From Cyclina sinensis (lineage: Eukaryota; Mollusca; Bivalvia; Venerida; Veneridae): a DNA stretch of 64,000 nucleotides. The notes under the pieces were generated by a model, which made no database searches, was not told the origin of the DNA, and was given only the letters and a program-made list of their open reading frames with translations. The position numbers and the translations under genes are program-made. The DNA lies in NCBI GenBank assembly GCA_012932295.1, contig JAAONU010000006.1, forward strand, positions 31,894,882 through 31,958,881, read 5' to 3'. Positions 25,618 through 36,050 of this stretch are shown piece after piece. Positions within the stretch are counted from its first letter, which is position 1, and every line of letters begins with the position of its first letter.

Positions 25618-26215
25618 TTTAACTGAAGCAGAGATGTGTCGCGATGGAAGAAAAATGTATAAAGAGGTTAGTCACCGTGAGGATGAAAACGTCTTAGATG
25701 TACAAAACATGGTGATCAACAGTTTAGTCCTGGAAATGACAGTATGACACCCCTGTTAGACGACATGGTGATGGCAGAGAAAGGGCTACGTCAAGAACTG
25801 ATGATAGGTTTCTGTTCATTCAGGCACAAAGAGACTGGTTTGCAACTGATGCTGAGATTCAAGGACACTTTTTTTCCTAACTTCTAATAGGCTGTAAGAG
25901 AAAGGTTTAGGTCTAGAGGTAATTGCTAATTGGTAAAGGGTCTTCTTAGAAGCCTATAAATGGCCCTGTGATGGCGCAGTCGGTGACAGCTTCATTTTTA
26001 CATAAAATAGCGCCAAAGGGTTGCCTAGGATACCTTGGCAACCTAGGCAAGGATTGCCTAGGATATTTGTTCTGGCATGAAATCAGTAGCCAGTTTGCTC
26101 CCTGGACTTAAACGTATTCGAGCACCTTTGGAATGACCTACAGCTAGAAATTTCAGTTCAACAATTCCCGCCAAGAACTCTGCAGGAGGTTTGTACTATG
26201 CCTGTCCAAGAATAA
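25618..26215 (+). pseudogene. Internally deleted Tc1-type transposase relic
   Basis: Three blocks of a Tc1/mariner-superfamily transposase are visible. First, near 25618, LTEAEM-like sequence at the position of the N-terminal helix-turn-helix. Second, 25755-25872 reads VRRHGDGRERATSRTDDRF then L..QAQRDWFATDAEIQGHF, corresponding to the second DNA-binding helix region (family pattern GR.R.TT.R.DR). Third, 26102-26212 reads LDLNVFEHLWNDLQLEI then PPRTLQEVCTMPVQE and stop, the conserved C-terminal block of the catalytic domain (family pattern S-PDLNPIEHLWD ... PP.TL.EL). The section that should hold the first two catalytic Asp residues is replaced by about 230 bp of unrelated sequence (25873-26101), so it is inactive. 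The usual 'P-D-L-N-P-I-E' has decayed to L-D-L-N-V-F-E. Terminal inverted repeats were not found. Confidence 0.82.
26021..26063. repeat. CCTAGG inverted/direct repeat cluster
   Basis: TTGCCTAGGATACC, then CAACCTAGGCAA, then ATTGCCTAGGATA: three copies of the CCTAGG core, the first two forming a hairpin with 9-bp arms (TTGCCTAGG / CCTAGGCAA), the third repeating the first directly. It sits in the sequence that replaced the transposase catalytic region. Confidence 0.75.
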
Positions 26216-26469
26216 AACAATGATCATCAAGAGATCATCAAATGCTTCATTAACAGCAAGAGTGACCTCTGTCAAGCCGAACTTGATAGCCATGAATGAA
26301 ATGCCAAGAATTAACGGTCTTATAATTAAACTATATTCTTTTGACAAAGCTTTAAAAAATGAGTCACAGTCCATGAAATCCCCGGTTTTCACTGTCATCT
26401 TGTTAATTACGTTAACCACAATATCAAATTAATAAATTATCATTAAATTCACAACACACACATGTGAGA

Positions 26470-26945
26470 TACAGCGTCTACTGCTTAACACACATCCTTA
26501 GCCGAGTGCCCATCAGTCAACAGGTGTTTCGCCCCTTGTCTCGGTAAACCCTCGTGATGGCGGGGCAGTAGTATGGATCAAGCACTGCATGTCTGTGCTG
26601 TCTTCCATGCCAGAGCCAACTGAACGCTCAATCAGCTGCCTTGCTGAGTGTTCGCACTGAGCTTTTCCTGGTCTTGCCCTTCATTCCCATCTGCAAAGTG
26701 GACAGCTTGGGTCTTCACTCAGCTTTCATCTCTCTAGGTTTGTTGGTGTTGGTAGCAGATCATAAATCGATCCTAGCAGAAATGACAGCTGGAAGGCCTC
26801 ATACTGCCACAGCTCTTGCCACGTTAACTTTTTCTCAGGCAGATTCCAACAATTCCAACTTCCTTGCTGACCCATCTGAACTGATTTTGCTGATCGGTGA
26901 GGTTCTTCTGACTAGACTGAAGTGTAGCGTCCCCACATTTTATTT
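26470..26945 (-). pseudogene. Antisense LINE RT C-terminal fragment
   Basis: The minus strand across this noticeably GC-richer patch translates to QGSWNCWNLPEKKLTWQELW ... DLLPTPTNLERWKLSEDPSC followed by PLC, about 26895 down to 26690. This matches the C-terminal end of a reverse-transcriptase family common in molluscs and cnidarians (pattern DLLPSPANL..W....P.CPLC). Downstream the expected H..S.C and GRYRWRHD-like blocks are only faintly traceable and frames shift. It ends near 26470. A truncated, dead retroelement piece; the open plus-strand frame here is its shadow. Confidence 0.65.
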
Positions 26946-27340
26946 TCCACCATAACATTCTGCTTAAAATCATTAAGTCTTTACTCGATAGTATTTGCGC
27001 ATAATAAACTTTAAATAGTATATTACTTAAACCTCATTTTAAACAAAAAGACTTTTTGTTAAAGATGCGACAAACACTGAAAAATTTTAAGACCAAATTT
27101 AAGCCTGAAATGTGTGTTTTCCGACAACATTTTCAACATTTAGGAATTGCCTACTGTACTGTTTTCAGATAGACATATCTCGGCACTGAATCGTGTTTTG
27201 CTTAAAGTGCTATTTTTCAATAAGCGATTGATCTCAAAATATTTCTCGATCTACTAAAATCTATTCCATTCCTTGCCAGAACTGACACTTACCTGAAAGA
27301 TCCAATAAACACGGTCTGTTGAGCCTCTGAAAACTGTCAC

Positions 27341-27671
27341 GCCTGTCAGACATGGGAGCCAGAACATTTTGTTTTGCACTGAAAACGCCCTAACAAAACA
27401 ATGTACGTTACAATGCTTAGACAATGATTATGAACGTAAACAGTGAATATAGTTTTACTTTGTTTCCCTTTTCATTTATAGAAAAAACAACATTTAAATT
27501 TGTAAAGGTGCACGGTTATTCTTGAATGCAGCTACATTCTTCATAGCGAACAAATACATTCTCATACTCACTGTTTACATCTATATGTTGATGCTTGACA
27601 TTGTAAAAGAAGATTTATTGTGGCGTTTTCAGCGCATAACTATAATTTTATAGCTCCCATGTTTGACAGGC
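27341..27671. mobile_element. Foldback/MITE-like imperfect palindrome
   Basis: The left arm 27341-27452 and right arm 27561-27671 are imperfect reverse complements: GCCTGTCAGACATGGGAGC pairs with GCTCCCATGTTTGACAGGC; ACTGAAAACGCC with GGCGTTTTCAG; TTACAATG with CATTGTAA; GTAAACAGTGAATAT with ATACTCACTGTTTAC. The spacer is about 108 bp. No coding frame. No target duplication fixed. Confidence 0.78.
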
Positions 27672-28044
27672 TGATTGATATAATTGTCTGAAATACTGCC
27701 TAAACTGTCTCTCGGGAATTTCGAATATTCCTGACACTGCAAAAGGACATATTGATAAATATTAAATGGCACTAATACTGCATATATTGAGCATTATTCA
27801 TACCGTATGAAAATACATTAACATTTCATATTACAAATGCTATTCCATTAACTTGATGGCGTCAACGACACAGAAGTGTTCAAACTTATTATCATTCATT
27901 TAGTATCTGATAACGAATCATATTTCCTAATATATGTTAAACGTTAGAACAATGAAGAGAATAGAATGTGAATGTTCCAGTTTCACCATTTATTTTCACA
28001 CATTCAGTATTTTATAAAATTGTCATAGGTTCGATTTTTCATCG

Positions 28045-28125
28045 CTTATCGTGTTTTATGGTCTAAGGGTTAGGGTGTTTGTTCTCAGTGCGGTAGGTTT
28101 CGTCTTCGAATTTTAGCCGGGGCTT
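28045..28125 (+). repeat. tRNA-like SINE head (Asp/Glu-like)
   Basis: TGGTCTAAGGGTTAGGGTGT resembles a Pol III A-box region of tRNA-Asp/Glu-type genes; TTCTCAGTGCGG then CTTCGAATTTTAGCCGGGG follows in the B-box position (consensus GGTTCGANTCC) but is degenerate. No proper acceptor stem closes, so it is a tRNA-derived repeat, not a tRNA gene. Confidence 0.5.
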
Positions 28126-28572
28126 GAGGCGAAAAGTATGCTTTTTCCTACTGAAAATGTCCAGGAAATACATTGGGTTTCTTTGCAAAATCTCAAAGCA
28201 TTCTCTTCTTTATATTCATCATTATGTTACTTTCAGAACCGCGTTGTAAACTGTGCAATTAAGACGCAAACTGACAGGAAAAAATATAATGTGCATGATA
28301 TTAACGAAATGTCGTTATACATTCAATTTGGCGTTCAAAGCGATGGAATTTGTTGGAAATGAAACGATGGTGTAGAGTAGAGGAAGTTGTTGTTGAAGTA
28401 TTTCGATTTGTCATTAAAAACTAAACAAATGTCTGTAGAGTTTATGGTTACAAATCATGGATCCACAGCATGACTCTTGAGTCTTATAACAAAAGGATTT
28501 ACCCAAAAACATTACCACATGCTCTTTTTGTTATATACTTGTTTGTGGTGAAAATACAGATCTTTATCTTTG

Positions 28573-29009
28573 TTAAAGCGACTGACTCACAGAATTTAGC
28601 TGATTTTTTGTTTCTTTACAATTTAAGAGAAGTCAATATACTTTGGAAAAAACACAGAATATTTTGCTTGTATACACCACGAAACTGAAAAAAAATGTTT
28701 TGACTTAGCCATGATTCGAACCAATGACCTTTCGGTCAGTAAAATACAGAGCGACGATATACACCACTGAGCCAAAGAGGTTAGTTACAAATCTCGTCAA
28801 ATTAATGTTATAACTTAAGTATCTACTCCGTGACTTACGGGGTAAATTATTTACCGATAAAAGTGTGTACAATTTTATATTTTGATGTTTTCTGTAACAA
28901 AAAATGTCAGCCACTTAGTTCAGATATGTTCTTCACAATTACAGCAAAAATTTTAAGATGTATAAACATTTTTTTCATCGTCGGCCCATCAGTGAGTTAG
29001 TCGCTTTAA
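28573..29009 (-). mobile_element. TTAA-flanked TIR element with internal tRNA-like promoter, copy A
   Basis: The plus-strand left end is TTAA then AGCGACTGACTCACAGA; the right end is the reverse complement (TCAGTGAGTTAGTCGCT then TTAA at 29006-29009). Read on the minus strand, the interior has TGGCTCAGTGG (A box, 28774-28764) and GGTTCGAATC (B box, 28721-28712) separated as in a tRNA gene. The minus strand aligns along its full length to copy B (29810-30234), including GGGCCGACGATGAAAAAAAT at one end and CATAATATTATGCTT-like and GAATTTAGYTGATTTTTT words at the other. No protein frame. Non-autonomous. Confidence 0.85.
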
Positions 29010-29010
29010 A

Positions 29011-29410
29011 TTATGACAATGTGAGGGGTCAGGGATCCATAAACAGGAGCAGTTAATCAAGTTTTAAAACTGCTCCTTCGGTAAAGATATCTATAAAATG
29101 TGCTTTGTTCAGGGAACACTGAATTATAAGAAATACTGCATTTAACAGCCGACCCGGCTAGCCAAGTTGGTAGAACATCGGATCCTCGGTTCAACCTCTT
29201 AGGTCCGATTTAATTTCTTCGTGATATCTAATCTCGGACAATGTATTCTATCACTTCTAATTCCAGACAGAAAGCAGCCATAACCTTGCGGAGAGACTGG
29301 TAAGTAAACTGGTTAGATATCAAACCACTTCTTAGGTGGACTTACCACCTGGATATGACAAGGAAGCGGTTGAAATTGATGTATCCCTGACCCCTCATAT
29401 TTGCATGATT
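29011..29410 (+). repeat. tRNA-derived SINE-like repeat with inverted ends
   Basis: GTGAGGGGTCAGGGATCCAT at 29021-29040 is mirrored by the reverse complement at 29377-29402 (ATGTATCCCTGACCCCTCAT). Between them, CCCGGCTAGCCAAGTTGGTA carries a good A box (29159-29170) and CGGTTCAACCTC a degenerate B box (29187-29198). A conserved-looking tail with GGTTAGATATCAAACCACTT and CTTACCACCTGGATATGAC precedes the right end. It abuts copy A of the TTAA element (1 bp gap). Not a tRNA gene: no complete cloverleaf. Confidence 0.65.
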
Positions 29411-29665
29411 TAACAAAGAAATACAGTTATATTTTCACCATAAACAAGTATATAAAAAGAGCTATTGGTAATTTTAATGGGTAAAATAAGAGAAAACTCG
29501 CAAGATAACTTTCTAAAATTAGAAATTCAAATTGCTCAATAAACTATTTACCGGTTGGGTCACTTCTTTATGTCTATTTCCCTAAATTCCGGATATTGTT
29601 GTCTGGACTGTTTTCATGGAATTATTTTCTGGTTCATTCTGTTCCACCCACTCAGATAAGGCGCT

Positions 29666-29721
29666 AGACATATCAAGCCTTCGGAAACATGTTAGACATA
29701 TCAAGCCTTCGGAAACATGTA
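29666..29721 (+). repeat. 28-bp tandem duplication
   Basis: TAGACATATCAAGCCTTCGG followed by AAACATGT occurs twice back to back with no difference. Confidence 0.9.
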
Positions 29722-29809
29722 ACAATTACATGTTTCCTAGAAGTCCATTGTAAATGTAATTCAAGAATAATGTTTTCACTGGATTCTGATACATACAGTT
29801 TGAACTGTC

Positions 29810-30234
29810 TTAAAGCGACTGACTCACAGATGGGCCGACGATGAAAAAAATGTTTATACATCTAACAATTCTACCTGTAATTGTGAAGAACTAAGTTGCT
29901 GACTCATTTTATGTTACCAAACGCATCAAAATATAAAGTTTTACACACTTTTTTCCGTAAAAAGTTTACCCCGTTAGTCACCTGGTAGATAGTTTAATTA
30001 TATCATTGATTTTGACCAATCTAAATGGCCCCTGTAGCTCAGTGGTTTAGAGCTTCGTTCTTTATTTTACTGACCGAAAGGAGCATGGGTTTGGAATCCT
30101 GGTAAAATCTAAAGTTTTTTTTTCAGTTTTCATAGTGTATATAAGCATAATATTATGTTTTTGTCCATAGTATATTAACTTCTTTTGAATCTTAAAGAAA
30201 AAATCAACTAAATTCTGTGAATCAGTCGCTTTAA
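29810..30234 (+). mobile_element. TTAA-flanked TIR element with internal tRNA-like promoter, copy B
   Basis: The left end is TTAA (29810-29813) then AGCGACTGACTCACAGA; the right end is TCTGTGAATCAGTCGCT then TTAA (30231-30234). One mismatch in 17 between arms. A box TAGCTCAGTGG at 30035-30045 and B-box-like GGTTTGGAATCC at 30088-30099 lie in the same (+) orientation, with GACCGAAAGG between. No coding frame. A palindromic TTAA at both ends is what a TTAA-targeting (piggyBac-type) transposase would leave, but these inverted repeats do not start with the usual piggyBac CCC, so class is unresolved. Confidence 0.87.
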
Positions 30235-30330
30235 GGACGATCGTGAAAAATTGACAGACTGGATTTTAATCTTTTTAGCAAATTCCAAGGTCTGATATAA
30301 ACCAAGACAGCTCTGGTGATGTTCTGGTCC

Positions 30331-30420
30331 TTTTTATTATTTTTTTCAATCTTTTTTTTATTTATTTATTTTTTGTATTTATTTTTTTTTTGTTTTGCTT
30401 TTTTTTGTTTTTACTTTTCA
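30331..30420 (+). repeat. T-rich low-complexity tract
   Basis: Long runs of T with interspersed TTTA and TTTG words. No further content. Confidence 0.85.
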
Positions 30421-31059
30421 GTGTTTTGTGTATGATTGAAACTACGTTTAAAATAAAACTCATTAAACTAAATTATTCCCAGAGAAATGATAGGTAAATG
30501 ACGCAGGAGAAGACAAAGGTATGTAAAAACATGTCATAACAAATATGTTTAATACACAAGATATAAACACGCTAACCTATCTTCGTTCAATTTAAAGAGG
30601 CATAACTTACAATGTCGAGTATTCCGTTTCCCTCTAAATCAGTGTAAATGATATCAAACGAAATATTACCAAATGTCAAGGTGTCAGTCGGAAAGTCTTT
30701 GTACAACCGGCAAACAGAAATTCTCTTATATTGGTCCATATATAGAGAGTTGTTGTACCATTTTTGTTGTACCATTTATTACAAATGTCCCAATTACTTG
30801 GCTGATATATGCCTTAAGGAATATCTTACTTTTCTTTACATTATCATATATCTTTTCATTTTAAGAGAATAAGTTAACGAAATACACATATATTACATCA
30901 TCAATAAATTTAGGGGTATGTATATGTAAGAAAATTATCACTGGAAAATTACGTCCAATTCAAGAAACAATCATATAAAATATCCAGCAGACTTCTGTTC
31001 AAAAACTAATCATATCTAATTTCCTCAAGATGCTGTTTTCGAAAATGGATATAATAAAC

Positions 31060-31200
31060 TAGGCAACATAATTTCTGTTTATAGGCTACCCTTCCGTCTT
31101 ATAATTTACGACAATATCGTAACTCATTTCTATTATAAGGTTGACAACAGTTGACGCTTCTTCTGTTCTGAAACGTACCAAACTGATAACGACATTGTTA
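31060..31200 (+). repeat. Old local duplication, copy 1 (weak)
   Basis: Words ACGACAATATCGTAACTC, TTTCTATTATAAGG and TTCTGAAACGTAC match, in order, ACGATAAGTATATCACTC, GCTTCTATAAGG and TTCTGAAAAGTAC at 33500-33590. Diverged; the weakest of three copies. Confidence 0.35.
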
Positions 31201-32922
31201 TGGTCATGTGTATCCCAATTTAACATACGCGCAATAATAATTATTTAAATATTTTGAAGGAGATTTATTATCAAATTTTAAGTCACACCATAACGTTCTT
31301 GCTTCTATAAACCATCTGCTTTCTATGATTGTCTCTTAGTTTTCTTAAGTTGATTTCTAGCCTGGGTATAGGCGGTAAAAAAACTTAAAACCCTGTACGA
31401 AAAACCCGTTCAGAAAAATCACCGGCCTAAAGTGTATCTCAGTTTCATATCAGTAAGGTTTCAAATTTACAATTTTGTCTTGACCGAAGGTAAATAGTGC
31501 TCGTCAGAGTTACATGACTTCACTATAATAAACAACAACAACGAATGACAACTATTCTACTTATATAGACGAAATACGATCAAAATAAGGAATTAAAACT
31601 CGACTGACATCATGACTGAAACACAAGTAATCTGTACTGACATTAACAGAATATAAATTTGACTGTTTAACTCACTTCAACTTGAATACATTCTTCGCTT
31701 TCTTGGATTCCAAGTTAAGTTATATGTGCATACATTATCATTAGCACGTTTGCTTTCTTGGACTGTAAGATCAGTGATATGTCAAGTTTGTATGTAAAAG
31801 TTTATATTGTGTTATTTTTTTCAATATCTAAATTTTAACGAGTCAGTTGCAAAACCTGTATCTCAATTTGAGTTTACGGTATGAAATTGTTTAAGATACT
31901 AAATACTAAAACTTTCAATTTTCATATACAGATTTATTTCAGGCTTTCAAACTGGTGTAAAGACAATAAGAAAAGTTAAGTTATAGATATCACGATAACA
32001 GGTATGATCTTATACAGGCTTCAAATTGCTCATAATCTACCAGTTACTGGTTCGGTCACCTCATCGGTTCTCAAACAATATCCATTGCTTTGATACAGAC
32101 ATTGTTGTCTGCGTTAGTTTCATTAGGAAATTCCAGATAATTACATTTTGTCGGCTCATTAGATACACCGATCGCAATTCAAAGCTTTAACGCATTTTGG
32201 TCGAATACTTCTAAAAGTGCGCTCCTAATGAAATTCAAGGCCTCACGAATTCTACAAAACAAACTTGAACTTTGTTAAATTAGAGTGTTAAACACTGGTA
32301 CAAATGAATGATAAATCAGTCTAGAGAAAAATGAAAAGTTAAGCAACGGAAAATTATTTAAGTTCAAGAACATTGTGATGTCTCTTTTTGCTTTCTTTAC
32401 CTTTTCCACAGTGAAAATTATAATACAAATAGTGATGACAAAAGGCTTTACCATTAAATACTTTCCACTAATATTTTGTCCTTAAACACACTGAACTTCC
32501 TTACGCAATACATTACAATCTTTGGAAAAGATAAGCATATGTTTGAGTGTAAAAATGGCAAATAATTTCTCGTTGAGTAGTGCAGTCACTCGATATATAA
32601 GGGGACATTTTCATTATTCTTTTGTAATTGTGAATAAATCTTGACATACTATGTGGTAATGTTCTAAACTTAAACGACAATGGTAGGAAAAAGCGGTAAG
32701 ATAGGAGGAACATTGTGCCGACCGTAGAACATGAGGCAGTCATATCTAGACAATAAAATGAATAATTGCAATCACTGTGATTTGTATATGTGACAGTGAG
32801 TATTGTCAATGACATACGTATTTACCCTTACCATTCTAAATATCTAAAATGGACTTGCTCGTCTTTCAATTTGGACAGATACGTTAACTGTTTATGTGCT
32901 TATTGTAAATTTATTGACTGAC
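31201..32922. other. No gene recognised
   Basis: AT-rich. The 100-codon minus-strand frame at 32513-32815 has no recognised domain and an ordinary AT-rich composition. Confidence 0.45.
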
Positions 32923-33030
32923 TAGCGAATAGCGTAGGCCATGATCAGACTGTATGGATGTGCAGGCTGATCTATGTCTGCACTGGTCGCAAAGGTTGAG
33001 TCAGCTGCGGCCAGCCGGGTAAGGGTTAAA
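32923..33030 (+). repeat. Remnant of a GC-richer dispersed repeat
   Basis: ATGATCAGACTGTATGGATG, TGCAGGCTGATCTATGTCTG, CACTGGTCGCAAAGG and GGCCAGCCGGG. This CTGATC/GGATG/CAGGCTG pattern belongs to a repeat style I know from bivalve sequences (inverted 'GACCAGACTGCGC... GCAGGCTGGTC' blocks). Non-coding, truncated. Confidence 0.55.
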
Positions 33031-33332
33031 TCACTAAAGTCCTGTTCTGTTTAAGACATTGCACATACTTACTGAGCCCTCCGGCATTATAGTGTCCAGT
33101 CACTCAGAACGACATTGCTGCACTTAAGTCGATAGCTAGGATAAAAAATAACATAACAGTTGCACCGCTATGGAAGATGAATGAAATGTCACTATTCACC
33201 TCTCTATCTTATGGGATATTTCAAGTCTCTTCAAGTAGTAGCCCCCTTAGATCTAAGATATTAGTTCTCGGCATCTTTCTCAAGCATTGCAACATCCTCC
33301 AAAAGAGGTAATCTTAGCAAAAATATGAAGTG

Positions 33333-33600
33333 ACTGCTATAAAACTACTTTCAATCTATGAAATGACAAATATCCACCAGTCGCCCTTCCGAGGAATATT
33401 AATATGCAATTTCCGCACGTTGTGTCGTTTAAGTAATAAATTTTACTGAAACTAGCAATAAAATCTCTGTTCAAAAGCTTCGCTTCTATGGTATATGCTT
33501 AACGATAAGTATATCACTCGCTTCTATAAGGACTTTCAATGTAAGGCCGATGTCCTCTTGCAATTTATTTTGTTCTGAAAAGTACAGGGCATACTGACAT
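33333..33600 (+). repeat. Old local duplication, copy 2
   Basis: Contains AATATTAATATGCAATTTCC, then CACGTTGTGTCGTTTAAGTA, CAATGTAAGGCCGATGTCCT and TTCTGAAAAGTACAGGGCAT. These align in order to 35810-36050 (AATATTAATATGCAATTTCC, CACGCTGTGACATTAGAATA, CAATGTAAGGTCGACGTCCT, TTTGAAAAGTACAACGCAGA), about 2.45 kb downstream. Confidence 0.75.
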
Positions 33601-35212
33601 TCAGAATTGAACAATATCAAGGAACCTTCTATCTTCTAACCTTCTTCTCTTGAAATTATCACAGAGAAAATAATGTTCTGTAGCAATTTGAATAAAATTT
33701 TATCTTTAAAAATCTCGAAAAAATGTGTCGATTATCATAAAGAGAAACTGTCCTTACGTTTTCAATACTTCGAGTGTTCAAAGTTGTTTTTAAACGATTA
33801 TTTCTAAAATTTGAGACTGATCAGAAGAAAGGAACTCATAAGTCGTCGTGAGAAAGTTAAATTAAAAAAACAAAGCAACTTCAGCTTAATTTCATTTTCA
33901 AATTTTGTGGTCAGTGTCTAATCTGCACGTGAGTATTGGTTTTGTCAATTGACATGTTTAACGCTGACATACGAGTCATCAGTACGAGACCCTTATAAAA
34001 TACAAACAGAAACCGAAAACGAAAATGCCTTTATTTTCAAGTAACGACAAAATTATTACGATCTTGTTTTATCATTTTTCTTTCTAAATCAAAGAAAAAC
34101 GTATATTAGTGTTTATTCCTTAGACACCATAACGAAGGAGAACTGTTAACCATTAGCTAGCTACTCAGAATATTTGACAGTTTAATGTTAATATGTATCT
34201 GGACACTAACTTTTCATTCGAAGATTAAGCATGATTATCTGAGGCAACTGCATTCATTTAGCTTTCACATTTAAGCCATCACATTTCATCCTACCCCCCA
34301 CCCCCCATTTCGGTACCATTCTCATGACCTCTATCTTATGTATTACATATTGTACTCTGTAACAATCGCCACAAAGCCTAGTGAGAGCATTTATTATATT
34401 TACGAACTAAACAAGAACGTAATGTTCGAGATGCCATTTTAATACAGTTGTTTGCTTAAACAGATAAAAATAAAATGTTCACACTGGTATCATCTAGCTT
34501 CAGAGAAATTAAGTCGGAAGTCTTTTATACAATATAACACCAATCCTTAAATGCGTTGGAAATTAAAGTAGATGACAAAAAGTTTGCTATTTTAATGAAC
34601 TGTTTTAAACCAGGTTCCTTCCCCAACAGTGGTCTAAACGTTTATTTTGCTTTAAATCAAAGTTGATATTAAAATATTGAAAATTGCGGTCTACCATCTG
34701 GAGGAAATGGTAATATCAATAAAAATCGGTTAAACCTGTTTTTTGTAGAAACTGTATTGGATACACTGCACTTTGTTTCACGACCCTCAATATATAAACT
34801 AAATTATTCTTCGTTGGAAACTCATGGAGAAACTCTTATATCTTTGGTAATAAAATGTGTCAAGCAACTTTTGATTTAGAACATAGTTATTTGATATAAA
34901 TAGGATAAAGAACCACTATGCCTGCGTTATTATCATAGTTCAGTTTTGTATTAAGAAGAAAGGGCTTGAAAAGTCAAATCTATAATGGTGAAACATATAT
35001 GATTTTTGTTTGTTTGTTTGCTTGTTTTTTTTCCAAAAATGGAGTCTTGCATTTGCCTTTCAAAACTTTGCAGAAAATGGTTTAGAAAAGCCAGAGTTCA
35101 GAAAAGTTATGTTCAAGTTGGTCTGTTTGCTACTGGTCAGTATTATATTACTCTTAAATTAGTTTTATATCTATGCCTATTGATATTCAGCGAACAGAGT
35201 CTATTATCAGTG
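33601..35212. other. No gene recognised
   Basis: AT-rich. Contains a C-rich block ACCCCCCACCCCCC at 34293-34306. Chance frames only. Confidence 0.5.
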
Positions 35213-35575
35213 TAAAATAGTACGCCAAAGTAACTATCATGAATGGGGAGCTTGGTAAAAAATAACTGTCATTAGTAGGGTGGTTTTAGTACACACCATG
35301 CAAAGTTACCTTCATAAATGGAGTGCCTGGTAAAAATAACTGTCGTAAGGAAGGCGATTTTGGTACAAAACATGCAAAGTAGCATGCATAATACAAGACC
35401 TGTGTAAGAATAACTGTCATTAGTAAGGCGGTTTTGGTACAGTACAAAATACCTTCATAAATGGAGGGCTTGGTAAAAATAACTTCCAATCGTAAGGCGG
35501 TTTTGGTATAGCACACGGAAGGTAACATGCATCATTGGAGAGCTGGTAAGAATCAGTATGGTGAGTTTGAAACAG
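35213..35575 (+). repeat. ~65-bp tandem repeat, about 5 units
   Basis: Units share CTTCATAAATGGAG, then CTTGGTAAAAATAACTGTC and AGTAAGGCGGTTTTGGTAC, with drift and small indels between copies. The minus-strand 80-codon frame here is an artefact of the repeat. Confidence 0.8.
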
Positions 35576-35809
35576 TACATTTACATATTTACTTTTGAAT
35601 TATTATAATGTTTTGTGTTTGTTTATAAGCTTATCATCGCATTGTATTCTTCATATTATAAACTTTCTGTAGGATATCTACTAACAGCTGCAACAGTTGT
35701 TGTTAAGAACTCTCGGCAAACTGTATTCTAAATGCTCCATAGAGAACAGGAGAAATTTATAAAAAAAAAATATATAGAAAAAATATTGTTAAAAGGCAAA
35801 CGCCATAAA

Positions 35810-36050
35810 ACAAAATCTTACTTGAAATTGACCATCTAGAGAAATATTAATATGCAATTTCCACACGCTGTGACATTAGAATAATCAATTATACCGAAAG
35901 CAGGAGCACAATATGTGGGAAAAGGCTTCTTTAAGATTGTATTCTTCGGGATAATATCGTCGTTCGATGTTTCTACTTAAGTAAGTCCAATGTAAGGTCG
36001 ACGTCCTGTAGATACATATTTTTTGAAAAGTACAACGCAGAATAACATGC
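35810..36050 (+). repeat. Old local duplication, copy 3
   Basis: Partner of 33333-33600; see shared words there. Non-coding. Confidence 0.75.

Noticed and set aside
26641..26955. 104-codon plus-strand frame, hydrophobic N-terminus
   Set aside because: Antisense shadow of the minus-strand LINE fragment, which has family motifs.
29810..30234. Definite piggyBac MITE
   Set aside because: TTAA ends fit, but the inverted repeat does not start with the usual CCC and TTAA could be part of the repeat itself; left as unresolved.
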